DNA of 64,000 bases from Conexibacter stalactiti. Lineage in GTDB: Bacteria > Actinomycetota > Thermoleophilia > Solirubrobacterales > Solirubrobacteraceae. The notes under the pieces were generated by a model. That model was given only the letters and a program-made list of their open reading frames with translations. It made no database searches and was not told the origin of the DNA. How positions within the stretch are numbered: position 1 is the stretch's first letter; every line of letters begins with the position of its first letter. Below, one piece after another: positions 1 to 7,966 of the stretch. The translations under genes and the position numbers were made by a program. The stretch is from assembly GCF_035967765.1 (NCBI RefSeq), contig NZ_JAYWIT010000022.1. The stretch is one strand, 5' to 3'.

Positions 1-752
1 GCGGCGAAGATCCACGTCGCGACGATCACGCGATCGGTGTCGATCCCCGTCACCTCGGCGAGCGCCATGTCGTCGGCGAGCGCGCGCATCTGGCGGCCGA
101 GCGACGTCACGCGCAGCATCAGCCCGACGGAGAGCAGGGTCACGAAGCCGACGACCACGACGATCAGCTCGGTGCGGCCGATCCGCAGGCCGAGGAAGCT
201 GACCGACGCCGTCACGTCGACGTCGAGCCGCCGCGGCAGCGTGCCCCAGATCATCTGGATGCCGTAGCGGATCACGAACGCGAGCCCGAGCGTCATCAGC
301 ATCAGCTGCAGCAGACCGGCCCCTCTGCCGCGCATCGGCCGCCACATCACGCGCTCGCTCAAGACGCCGAGCGCGGCCGTCACGACGACGGAGAAGAGGA
401 CCGCGACGACGATCGGCAGCCCCCACGTGACGTTCGCCAGGAAGGCCATGTACGCGCCGAAGGTGAGCAGGTCGCCGTGCGCGAAGTTGACGAGCCGCAG
501 CGTCCCGTAGACGAGCGTCAGCCCGACTGCGCCAAGCGCGAAGTAGCTGCCCGAGACGAGCCCGTTGACGCCGCGCTGCGCGACGTCGTGGAGGCCGTAG
601 GCGATCGTCAGCACGAGCGCGACGGCGACGACGAGCGCGAGCGTCACCAGCAGCGGCCCGCGCCCGGCGCCGCCGAGCCCGCCGAGGCCGCCCGCGACCC
701 GGTCCAGGCGCTCGCGCCCGGGCCGAATCGCGGTGTCGGCCGATTCGCTCAT
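1..752 (-). CDS. livH: Branched-chain amino acid ABC transporter permease, LivH type (partial)
   Basis: Inner-membrane permease of a HAAT-type ABC importer; with a LivM partner and two ATPases it would move a branched-chain amino acid or related ligand. About 250 residues are visible; the 3' end lies beyond position 1. A hydrophilic N-terminus of about 35 residues precedes the first membrane helix, followed by the family segment NGLVSGSYFALGAVGLTLVYG, the NFAHGD motif and further hydrophobic helices (ELIVVVVGFVTLLSVGLML). The ATG at 752-750 directly abuts the TAG stop of the upstream receptor gene (753-755), so the two are co-transcribed and probably translationally coupled. Family assignment is firm; the transported ligand cannot be told from sequence. 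Confidence 0.9.
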   Translation of the reverse strand, partial: MSESADTAIRPGRERLDRVAGGLGGLGGAGRGPLLVTLALVVAVALVLTIAYGLHDVAQRGVNGLVSGSYFALGAVGLTLVYGTLRLVNFAHGDLLTFGAYMAFLANVTWGLPIVVAVLFSVVVTAALGVLSERVMWRPMRGRGAGLLQLMLMTLGLAFVIRYGIQMIWGTLPRRLDVDVTASVSFLGLRIGRTELIVVVVGFVTLLSVGLMLRVTSLGRQMRALADDMALAEVTGIDTDRVIVATWIFA

Positions 753-2084
753 CTATCTCTCGGCGGCACTCGCCTCGAACTGCCGCTCGACTCTGAGGAC
801 GCCGTCGGCGCCGTATCTGTAGACCTCGTAGGTGGCGGCGGTCGGGTCGCCGTTGTCGTCGAAGTCGATCGGGCCGGTGACGCCGTCGAAGTCGACCTCC
901 TCACCGGCGGCGATCGCTCTGATGCCGTCGGCCAGCTCGAGGAACGTGAATCTTCTGCCGGGCGGGCCGGAGACCGCCTGCAGCTGCTCGGCGATCTCGG
1001 CGCCGTCAGCCGAGCCGGCCGCGAGCGCGCCGAGGTAGCAGAGCATCGTCGCGTCGAAGTGCTGCGCGTCGAAGGTCTGCCGCGGAGCGCCGCCGGCCGC
1101 TCTGTAGATTCTCGCGAACTCCTCCACCGTCGCGCCGGACTCCGGCGCGCCGGGCCGCGTCCCGCGCGCGCCCGCGAGCGCTCTGAGCGGGATCGTGTCG
1201 GGGATTCTGTCGGATGCCAGGCCGTCGGCCGTGAACAGTCTGCCGGCGTCGAACTCGCCCGTGCGCACGAGCGAGGCGCCCATCTTCCCGTACGTCTCGA
1301 AGAAGTCGATGATCACGTACGCGTCGGGGTTGCCGGCGACGATCTCCGCCGCCTCCGAGTTGTAGCTCGGCTGCTCCGGGTCGTAGAGGACGGGGCCGGT
1401 CGTTCTGCCGCCCTTCTCCTCCCACGCCGTTCTGAACTTCTCGATGAAGCCCTGGCCGTAGGCGTCGTTGCGCGCGGCCAGCGAGAGCGTGAAGTCGGTT
1501 CCGCCCAGCTCTCTCTCGACCGTGTCGGCGAGCGCCCGCGACTGCAGGTTGTCCGACGGCGCGGTGCGCCAGACGAAGCCGTCGTCGTCGAGGTCGGTGA
1601 TCGCCGCGTCGGTCGACGACGGCGAGATGATCGGCGTTCTCTGGCGCGAGGCGACCGACTCCGCGACCGCCAGCGTCTCCGACGAAGCCCACGGCCCGGC
1701 GAGGCATGCCGCCCCGCCCGAGATCATCTGCCGCGCCGCCTGCACGGCCGACTGCGGGCTCGACTCGGTGTCTCTGTGCTCGATCGAGACGGTCGTGTCG
1801 ACGCCGGCCTCTCTCACCGCCTCCTCGATCTGCGAGATCGCGAGATCGGCCGACTTGCGCCCCGGCGGGCCGAATGGCGACAGGTCGCCGGTCAGCGGCA
1901 CCAGGTCGCCGATCGTCAGCTCGAACGACGTGTCGGCCGGCGCCTGCGCGGCGCCACCGCCTCCGGTCGTCGTCGTCCCGCCCCCTCCACCGTCGTCGTC
2001 GTCGCTGCCACAGCCGGCGAGGCCGAGCACGAGCGCGCCCGCACCGACCGCGAGCAGGCGCCGTGTGCGCGCTGCTGCGTACAT
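753..2084 (-). CDS. ABC transporter substrate-binding lipoprotein (type I periplasmic binding, LivJ/LivK-like)
   Basis: Extracytoplasmic receptor, 443 residues, feeding the LivH permease just downstream. The N-terminus is a lipoprotein signal with lipobox LAGC (Cys about 25) followed by an Asp/Gly/Thr-rich linker. The body has the type I periplasmic fold features: LTIGDLVPLTGDLSPFG near residue 57, RDTESSPQSAVQAARQMI, and CLAGPWASSETLAVA with the following TPIISPSSTDAAITD. A purine-rich ribosome site (gaggaggt) lies just before the ATG at 2084. AGA arginine codons are frequent. Ligand class (amino acid, amide or aromatic) is not decidable. Confidence 0.9.
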   Translation of the reverse strand: MYAAARTRRLLAVGAGALVLGLAGCGSDDDDGGGGGTTTTGGGGAAQAPADTSFELTIGDLVPLTGDLSPFGPPGRKSADLAISQIEEAVREAGVDTTVSIEHRDTESSPQSAVQAARQMISGGAACLAGPWASSETLAVAESVASRQRTPIISPSSTDAAITDLDDDGFVWRTAPSDNLQSRALADTVERELGGTDFTLSLAARNDAYGQGFIEKFRTAWEEKGGRTTGPVLYDPEQPSYNSEAAEIVAGNPDAYVIIDFFETYGKMGASLVRTGEFDAGRLFTADGLASDRIPDTIPLRALAGARGTRPGAPESGATVEEFARIYRAAGGAPRQTFDAQHFDATMLCYLGALAAGSADGAEIAEQLQAVSGPPGRRFTFLELADGIRAIAAGEEVDFDGVTGPIDFDDNGDPTAATYEVYRYGADGVLRVERQFEASAAER

Positions 2085-2154
2085 GGGGACCTCCTCCTCG
2101 TTCCCCAGGGGTCTACCCCGAGAAGCGGTGCGTCGACCCCCATGCGCTGGCGCG

Positions 2155-2616
2155 TCAGCGGCGCTTCGGCAGCTTTCCGTTGAGCACGTAGCGGAGGACG
2201 TCGACGATCTGCTCCGGCTCGCGCGCGACGGCGAGCGCGGCGCGGTCGACCTCCTTCAGCGCGTGGTCGTGCTGCTCGGGGTGGAGCGTGATCAGCGGCT
2301 TGCCGAGCGCCGCCGCGTAGCCGGCGTCGAAGGCGGCGTTCCACTGCTTGTACTCGTCGCCGAAGCGCACGACGACGACGTCGGACTGCTCGATCAGCGT
2401 GCGCGTGCGGATCGCGTTGAGGCCGGCGCCGACGTGGTCGCGCCAATAGTCGCTCGGCTGCTCGCCGAGGATCGCGACCCCGCCGCCGTCGCTGTTGGCG
2501 TGGTTGGTGACGGGAGCGCTCAGCTCCACGTCGAGGTCCTCGTCGAGGATCGCGTTGGCGATCCGCAGACGCCAGTCGCTGTGGATCTCGCCGGAGAGGT
2601 AGACGTGCCAGGGCAT
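2155..2616 (-). CDS. YtoQ family protein
   Basis: A 153-residue cytosolic protein of the YtoQ family, whose members resemble nucleoside 2-deoxyribosyltransferase-like folds and have no firmly assigned reaction. Visible family features are the N-terminal VYLSGEIHSDWR, the central SDVVVVRFGDEYKQWNAAFDAGYAAALGK segment (typical of the NDT-like ligand pocket) and PLITLHPEQHDHALKEVD. It is full length. The ATG at 2616 sits 6 nt after a TAGGAT box, which suggests a leaderless transcript. It reads in the same direction as the downstream binding-protein gene, 70 bp away, but that gene has its own ribosome site. Confidence 0.85.
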   Translation of the reverse strand: MPWHVYLSGEIHSDWRLRIANAILDEDLDVELSAPVTNHANSDGGGVAILGEQPSDYWRDHVGAGLNAIRTRTLIEQSDVVVVRFGDEYKQWNAAFDAGYAAALGKPLITLHPEQHDHALKEVDRAALAVAREPEQIVDVLRYVLNGKLPKRR

Positions 2617-2622
2617 TGCTTG

Positions 2623-2628
2623 ATCCTA
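2623..2628 (-). promoter_or_regulatory. -10 box (TAGGAT) of the YtoQ gene
   Basis: TAGGAT on the minus strand ends 6 nt before the ATG, leaving no room for a Shine-Dalgarno site; predicted leaderless start. Confidence 0.45.
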
Positions 2629-2732
2629 CGCGCCCGCGCGCGAGCGCCTCGCGCGCCTCCGCGCCGCTCTCATCCTGAGCGGGGGAAACGTTAAGTTGGC
2701 CTTTGGGTCCATGGGTAGCCTCATCTCTACCG

Positions 2733-3926
2733 ATGGGGTCACCGAGACATCTGTGGACCGGCGAGTGGCGCGCCGAGTCCGATCAATCACGCGACGACGG
2801 CGCCACCGCGCTGCACCGCACGCCGCCGCCGCGCCCCGCGGGCGCGCCTGAAGAGCCGCCCGCACCGCCCAGGCGCCGCCGCTCCACCTTCGTCCTCGGC
2901 CTGCTGGTCGTGCTGCTCGCCGTCGGCGGCGGGGTCGCCGCGGGCGTCTATCTGCTCGACGGCGGCGAAGACGGCACCGACCCGCTCCCCGCCCTCTCCA
3001 GCAGACCGATCAGACCGGCCACCGGGGAGACGCGCGCGGGCGCCATCTACGCCGCCGCCAGCCCCGCCGTCGTCTCGGTCCGCACCACGACCGGCCAGGG
3101 CACCGGCTTCCTGATCGACGACAGAGGGACGGTCGTCACCAACTACCACGTCGTCGGCGACAGCAGCCACGTCGTCGTCAAGTTCGGCCAGGACGGCGCC
3201 TCGATCGACGGCGACGTGCTCGGCACCGACGAGTCGTCCGACCTCGCCGTCGTCTCGATCGAGTCCGACCGGATCCCCAACGGCGTCAGACCGCTCGCCT
3301 TCGCCGACTCGCGCAACGTCGCCGTCGGCGACTTCGCGGTCGCGATCGGCAACCCGTTCGGCCTCGACCGCACGGTCACCGAAGGGATCGTCTCCGGCCT
3401 CGGCCGCTCGATCACGGCGCCCAACGGCTTCGAGATCGACGAGGTGATCCAGACCGACGCCCCGATCAACCCGGGCAACTCGGGCGGTCCGCTGCTCGAC
3501 AGCGGCGGCCGTGTGATCGGCGTCAACTCGCAGATCGCGACGAGCGGGATGGGCCAGCAGGGCAACATCGGCATCGGCTTCGCGGTGCCGTCGAACACGG
3601 CCCGTCAGATCGTCCCGCAGCTGCAGAGGGGCGAGAGAGTGTCGCGCCCCTACCTCGGCATCAGAACGTCGCCGACCTCGCTGACCGGCAGCTCGCAGGG
3701 CGCGAGAGTCGTCGACGTCGTCAGAGACGGCCCGGCCGCGAGAGGCGGGCTGCAGAGAGGCGACGTGATCACGCGCGTCGGCGGCATGGGCGTCGACGAG
3801 CCGGCCGACGTCGCGAGAAACATCAGCGGGGACCAGCCGGGGGACAGCATCCAGGTCGAGATCGAGCGCAACGGCAGAGAGCAGACGCTCGACGTGACAC
3901 TGGGAGACCGCGCAGACGCGCCATGA
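2733..3926 (+). CDS. Membrane-anchored HtrA/DegP-type serine protease with PDZ domain
   Basis: Extracytoplasmic quality-control protease, 397 residues from the ATG at 2733. A TTG at 2703 would add ten residues with no better signal. Order: Pro/Arg-rich cytosolic head (1-50), one membrane helix (53-73), trypsin-like domain (about 100-295), PDZ domain (about 305-390). The triad is visible: His139 in VVTNYHVV, Asp170 in SSDLAVV, Ser250 in INPGNSGGPL. The architecture matches actinobacterial HtrA/PepD. It heads an operon: its stop overlaps the next ATG (ATGA at 3923-3926), so it is coupled to the VWA/MoxR/DUF58 genes. That link suggests proteolytic regulation of the complex; this is inference. 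Confidence 0.92.
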   Translation: MGSPRHLWTGEWRAESDQSRDDGATALHRTPPPRPAGAPEEPPAPPRRRRSTFVLGLLVVLLAVGGGVAAGVYLLDGGEDGTDPLPALSSRPIRPATGETRAGAIYAAASPAVVSVRTTTGQGTGFLIDDRGTVVTNYHVVGDSSHVVVKFGQDGASIDGDVLGTDESSDLAVVSIESDRIPNGVRPLAFADSRNVAVGDFAVAIGNPFGLDRTVTEGIVSGLGRSITAPNGFEIDEVIQTDAPINPGNSGGPLLDSGGRVIGVNSQIATSGMGQQGNIGIGFAVPSNTARQIVPQLQRGERVSRPYLGIRTSPTSLTGSSQGARVVDVVRDGPAARGGLQRGDVITRVGGMGVDEPADVARNISGDQPGDSIQVEIERNGREQTLDVTLGDRADAP

Positions 3927-4885
3927 GCTTCGCCGCGCCGCTCGTCCTGCTGGCGTTGGCCGCCGTGCCGCTGCTGCTCGTCTGGTACCTGCTCGCGCAG
4001 CGCAACCGGAGCGCCGCCGCGTCCGCCTTCGCCGCCCCGCGCATGCAGGCCGCCGTCGCGCCGAGCCGGCCCGGCTGGCGCCGGCACGTGCCGATGCTCG
4101 CCTTCCTGCTCGCGCTGGCGACGCTGATCGTCGCCGCCGCGCGGCCGCAGCGGACCGAGGCGGTGCCGGTCGAGCGCGCCTCGATCGTGCTGCTGACCGA
4201 CGTCTCCGGCTCGATGCTCGCGACCGACGTCGAGCCCAACCGCCTGATCGCCGCCAAGCGCTCCGCGCGCCGCTTCGTCGACGAGGTGCCCAGAAGCGTC
4301 AACATCGGCGTGATCGCCTTCAACACGACCGCGACCGTGCTGCAGAGCCCGACGCGCGACCGCGCGAACGTCGAGTCGGCGATCGACCGCCTCCAGGTCA
4401 GCGGCAGCACCGCGACCGGCGACGCGATCAGAACGGCGCTGACGGTGCTGCGCAACCAGCCGGGCGAGAACGGCAGACGGCCGCCGTCGGCGATCGTGCT
4501 GATCTCGGACGGCAGATCGGTCCGCGGCGAGGATCCCGTCAACGTCGCGGGCGAGGCGTCGAGACTGAGAATCCCGATCTACACCGTCGCGTTCGGCACC
4601 GACGCCGGCACGATCACCGTGCCGGACGCGAGAACGGGCGACGACAGAACCGAGCCGGTCCCGCCCGATCCGGCGGCGCTGGCGCAGATCGCCGAGGTGA
4701 CCGGCGGCGAGACCTACACGGCGGCGAGCGCCGACCGCCTCAACACCGTCTACGAGAGATTGGGCTCGCAGCTCGGCACGAGAGACGAGGAGCGGCAGAT
4801 AACGGTCGCCTTCGCCGCCGGCGGCCTGTTGCTGCTGCTCGCCGGGGCCGGCCTCTCGCTGCGCTGGTTCGGCCGGCCGATCTGA
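3923..4885 (+). CDS. VWA-domain membrane protein (BatA-like), copy 1
   Basis: Protein of 320 residues with two N-terminal membrane helices (about 5-24 and 56-74), a von Willebrand A domain from about 86, and a C-terminal helix (about 298-316), the BatA/BatB layout. The metal-ion site is intact: Asp93-x-Ser95-x-Ser97 (TDVSGSM), with downstream VSGSTATGDAI and VLISDGRS. VWA proteins next to MoxR/DUF58 are thought to assemble metal- or envelope-related complexes with the MoxR ATPase. Its start overlaps the HtrA stop. It is a clear paralogue of the gene at 6866-7831, with the same helices and a matching C-terminus (GTRDEERQITVAFA against GTRDEQREVTAAFA). By hand about 10 of 33 arginine codons are AGA. 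Confidence 0.9.
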   Translation: MSFAAPLVLLALAAVPLLLVWYLLAQRNRSAAASAFAAPRMQAAVAPSRPGWRRHVPMLAFLLALATLIVAAARPQRTEAVPVERASIVLLTDVSGSMLATDVEPNRLIAAKRSARRFVDEVPRSVNIGVIAFNTTATVLQSPTRDRANVESAIDRLQVSGSTATGDAIRTALTVLRNQPGENGRRPPSAIVLISDGRSVRGEDPVNVAGEASRLRIPIYTVAFGTDAGTITVPDARTGDDRTEPVPPDPAALAQIAEVTGGETYTAASADRLNTVYERLGSQLGTRDEERQITVAFAAGGLLLLLAGAGLSLRWFGRPI

Positions 4886-4908
4886 CCTTTCGAAAGGAGC
4901 CACCCGAC

Positions 4909-5952
4909 GTGACGTTCGACATCCCCCAGCAACCCCAGCCCGAGGAGCAGCGCTTCCCGCGCAGGGAGGATCCGCGTGACGCGCTCGAGGAGGCGCTGCA
5001 CGAGATCAAGCGCGTGATCGTCGGCCAGGACGCGATGCTGGAGCGGCTGCTGGTCGCCCTGCTCGCCGGCGGCCACGTGCTGCTGGAGGGCGTCCCGGGC
5101 CTCGCCAAGACGCTCACGGTCAAGACGCTCGCGCAGGTCCTCGGCGGCTCCTTCAAGCGGATCCAGTTCACGCCCGACCTCGTCCCGGCCGACCTGATCG
5201 GCACGCGTGTCTACCGCCCCGACACGGGCAGATTCGAGACCGAGCTCGGCCCGGTGTTCGGCAACTTCCTGCTCGCCGACGAGATCAACCGCGCGCCCGC
5301 GAAGGTGCAGTCGGCGCTGCTCGAGGTGATGCAGGAGCAGCAGGTGACGATAGGCGGCGAGACCCACCCGACGCCGCGCCCGTTCCTCGTGCTCGCGACG
5401 CAGAACCCGATCGAGTCGGAGGGCACCTACCCGCTGCCGGAGGCGCAGATCGACCGCTTCCTGATGAAGGTGATGGTCGACTACCCGACGATGAGCGAGG
5501 AGGCGGCCGTCGTCGACCGCTCGCTCGGCCGTGTCGCGGAGCCGCGCGAGCGGCTCTCGATCGCCGACCTCGACCGCTTCTCGGAGGCGGCGCAGAGAGT
5601 GCTCGTCGACCGCGAGGTCGTGCAGTACGCGGTCACGCTCGCCGACGCGACGCGGCGGCCGGAGAAGTACGGCCTCGACGACGTCGCCCCCTACGTCGAG
5701 TTCGGCGCCAGCCCGCGCGGGCCGATCGGGCTCGTGCAGGCGGCGCGCGCGCTGGCGCTGCTGCGCGGCCGCGGCTACGTCGCCGTCGCCGACGTGCGCG
5801 ACCTCGCGCCCGACGTGCTGCGTCACCGGATCGTGCTCTCCTACGACGCGCTGACCGAGAACGTCAGCGCCGACGACGTGCTCGGGCGCGTCTTCGCCGC
5901 CGTCGACGAGCCACCGGCCGACCACCTCCGTCGCCCCGAGGCCGCGGCCTAG
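4909..5952 (+). CDS. MoxR-family AAA+ ATPase
   Basis: Cytosolic AAA+ chaperone-like ATPase, 347 residues. Walker A GVPGLAKT is at 61-68, Walker B LLADEINRAP at about 121-130, sensor 1 in LVLATQNPIESEGTYPLPEAQ, and the C-terminal lid holds VLRHRIVLSYDA. The start is GTG 4909, preceded at good distance by aaaggag. MoxR proteins act on partner VWA-domain substrates; here a VWA gene lies on each side (3923-4885 and 6866-7831) with DUF58 between this gene and the second. The spacing of 8 bp to the DUF58 gene supports one transcript. Confidence 0.95.
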   Translation: MTFDIPQQPQPEEQRFPRREDPRDALEEALHEIKRVIVGQDAMLERLLVALLAGGHVLLEGVPGLAKTLTVKTLAQVLGGSFKRIQFTPDLVPADLIGTRVYRPDTGRFETELGPVFGNFLLADEINRAPAKVQSALLEVMQEQQVTIGGETHPTPRPFLVLATQNPIESEGTYPLPEAQIDRFLMKVMVDYPTMSEEAAVVDRSLGRVAEPRERLSIADLDRFSEAAQRVLVDREVVQYAVTLADATRRPEKYGLDDVAPYVEFGASPRGPIGLVQAARALALLRGRGYVAVADVRDLAPDVLRHRIVLSYDALTENVSADDVLGRVFAAVDEPPADHLRRPEAAA

Positions 5953-5960
5953 GCGATTCG

Positions 5961-6869
5961 ATGACCGCGCCGCGTCTGATCCGTCCCGCCGGCCGCCAGG
6001 GCCCCGGCCCGATCCCGCACGGGCTGCTCGAGTCGCTCGACCTGATCGTCGCGCGGCGCGCCTCGGGCGCGCTGCCCGGCGACCGGCGCGCGGCCGGGCT
6101 CGGCTCCGGCACCGAGCTGGCGCAGCTGCGGCCGTACGAGGTCGGCGACGACGTGCGCCAGATCGACGCCGCCGCGACCGCGCGCACCGGCATCCCGCAC
6201 GTGCGCCTGCACGTGCCGGAGCGGACGCTGACGACCTGGATCGCGCTCGACCTCTCCCCCTCGATGGCGTTCGGCACCGCCGACCGGCTGAAGTCCGACG
6301 TCGCCGAGGGCGTCACGCTGACGCTCGGCCGCCTCGCGATCCGCCGCGCCGGCCGCGTCGCGCTGATGACGTTCGGCGCCGGCACGCCGAGGCTGCACCC
6401 GCCGCGCGCCTCCAAGCCCGGCGTCGTCGCGCTGCAGCGCGCGCTGGAGGAGGGCGTCGCGCCCGACGGCCACCACGAGCCGGGCGCGCTGGCGGGTGCG
6501 CTGCGGCGGATCGGTCGCGTCGCGACACAGCCGGGGCTCGTCGTCGTGATCTCCGACTGGCGTGACGAGGACGACTGGACGCGCGCGCTCGGCGCGCTCG
6601 CGCAGCGGCATTCCGTGATGGCGATCGAGGTGCGCGACCCGCGCGAGTCGGCGGTGCCGGCGGTCGGGCGGCTCGCGCTCGTCGACCCCGAGACCGGCGA
6701 GCGCGTCGAGGTCGACACCTCGCGCAGATCGGTGCGTGACCGCTTCGCCCAGATCGAGGCCGACCGCCGCGCCAGAGTCGCGCGCGAGCTGCGCCGGCTG
6801 CAGGTCGAGCACATCGCGCTGTCGACCGAGGGCGACTGGCTGCAGGCGCTGGGACGGCGGCTGTCATGA
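5961..6869 (+). CDS. DUF58 domain protein of the MoxR operon
   Basis: A 302-residue soluble protein with the DUF58 signature ELAQLRPYEVGDDVRQID at about residues 52-71 and a degenerate VWA-like second half (WIALDLSPSMAFG, keeping D-x-S-x-S, and LVVVISDWRD). DUF58 proteins are regular partners of MoxR ATPases and VWA proteins; the biochemical role is unsettled. The ATG lies 8 bp after the MoxR stop, and the stop overlaps the next ATG (ATGA at 6866-6869), so it is translationally coupled to VWA copy 2. Confidence 0.92.
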   Translation: MTAPRLIRPAGRQGPGPIPHGLLESLDLIVARRASGALPGDRRAAGLGSGTELAQLRPYEVGDDVRQIDAAATARTGIPHVRLHVPERTLTTWIALDLSPSMAFGTADRLKSDVAEGVTLTLGRLAIRRAGRVALMTFGAGTPRLHPPRASKPGVVALQRALEEGVAPDGHHEPGALAGALRRIGRVATQPGLVVVISDWRDEDDWTRALGALAQRHSVMAIEVRDPRESAVPAVGRLALVDPETGERVEVDTSRRSVRDRFAQIEADRRARVARELRRLQVEHIALSTEGDWLQALGRRLS

Positions 6870-7831
6870 CGATCTTCGCGCTCTCGTTCGGCTCGCCGAT
6901 CTTCCTGCTGGCGCTGCTGGCCGTGCCGGCGCTGATCGCGCTGCAGGTCGCCAACCGCCAGCGCGGCAAGAGATACGCGGTGCGCTTCACCGGCGTCGCG
7001 GCGCTGAAGCTTGCGGCCGGCACGGTGCCGGCGTGGAAGCGCCACCTGCCGGTCGCGCTGCTGCTGGCGGCGCTGGCCGCGCTCGCGCTCGCGCTCGCCA
7101 GACCGGAGCGGACGGTCGCGGTGCCGATCGAGAAGGCGTCGATCATGCTCGTCACCGACCACTCGCGCTCGATGCTGGCGCAGGACGTCGAGCCCGACCG
7201 CATGACGGCGGCCAAGAGAGCGGCGCGCCGCTTCCTCGACCAGCTGCCGCCGACGATCAGAGTCGGCGTCACGACCTACTCCGACGTGCCCGACGGCACG
7301 CAGACGCCGACGCGCGACCACGACCTGATCCAGGCGACGATCGACGCGCAGGTCGCCGACGGCGGCACCGCGACCGGCGACGCGCTCCAGGTCGCGCTCG
7401 ACACGCTGGAGCGGCAGGAGGACGAGGGCGAGAGAATCCCCGCCGCGATCGTGCTGCTGTCCGACGGCGCGACGACGATCGGCCGCGACCCGGTCGGCGT
7501 GGCCCAGCTCGCCGGCGAGCAGAGAATCCCCGTCTACACGGTCGCGCTCGGGACCAGAAACGCGACCGTGCCGAACCCCGGCTTCGGCGCCCCCACGCTG
7601 CCGGTCCCGCCCGATCCGGAGACGCTGGAGCAGATCGCCGACGCCTCCGGCGGCCGCGCCTTCCAGGCCCAGGACGACCAGCAGCTGTCGGAGATCTACG
7701 AGACGCTCGGCTCGCGCCTGGGCACCAGAGACGAGCAGCGCGAGGTCACGGCCGCCTTCGCCGTCGGCGGCATGCTGCTGCTGCTCGGCGCCGGCGCCGC
7801 CGCGATGCACTCGGCGGGGCGGCTGCCGTAG
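6866..7831 (+). CDS. VWA-domain membrane protein (BatA-like), copy 2
   Basis: A 321-residue membrane protein, paralogue of the product of 3923-4885. Helices lie at about 10-28, 60-78 and near the C-terminus (about 300-316), with a VWA domain between. The MIDAS is Asp98-x-Ser100-x-Ser102 (TDHSRSM), and VADGGTATGDALQ and IVLLSDGAT follow. Last gene of the operon; a nested palindrome follows at 7838-7966, before a convergent ATPase gene. AGA arginine codons are frequent. The two copies presumably form a heteromeric VWA pair (as BatA/BatB do), but here they bracket MoxR-DUF58 rather than standing side by side. Confidence 0.9.
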   Translation: MTIFALSFGSPIFLLALLAVPALIALQVANRQRGKRYAVRFTGVAALKLAAGTVPAWKRHLPVALLLAALAALALALARPERTVAVPIEKASIMLVTDHSRSMLAQDVEPDRMTAAKRAARRFLDQLPPTIRVGVTTYSDVPDGTQTPTRDHDLIQATIDAQVADGGTATGDALQVALDTLERQEDEGERIPAAIVLLSDGATTIGRDPVGVAQLAGEQRIPVYTVALGTRNATVPNPGFGAPTLPVPPDPETLEQIADASGGRAFQAQDDQQLSEIYETLGSRLGTRDEQREVTAAFAVGGMLLLLGAGAAAMHSAGRLP

Positions 7832-7837
7832 GCGTCC

Positions 7838-7966
7838 GATCGGCCGCGCGAGCGTGGCCGGATCGTGGATGCTGGGCGCGATCCGATCTCGTGATCAGCC
7901 GGGTCGTCTTTGAACGAGATCGGATCGTGTCCAGCGCCGCGAGACGGTTCGCTCGCGCGGCCGATC
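7838..7966. repeat. Nested inverted repeat between convergent genes
   Basis: Two concentric perfect inverted repeats. The outer arms are 17 bp (7838-7854 and 7950-7966). The inner arms are 14 bp (7879-7892 and 7914-7927, around cgatccgatctcgt). They share a centre near 7902, and part of the sequence between arms also pairs (gctggg with the cca-gc side). The right outer arm reaches into the stop region of the ATPase gene. No T-tract follows. It could be a bidirectional terminator or processing hairpin, or a small palindromic mobile element; sequence alone does not decide. Confidence 0.7.

Noticed and set aside
477..2183. Long rightward reading frame opposite the binding-protein gene
   Set aside because: Arg/Glu-rich shadow of the real leftward gene; such frames arise because GC-rich coding DNA rarely makes stops on the other strand. 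Many similar frames in the window were dropped for the same reason.
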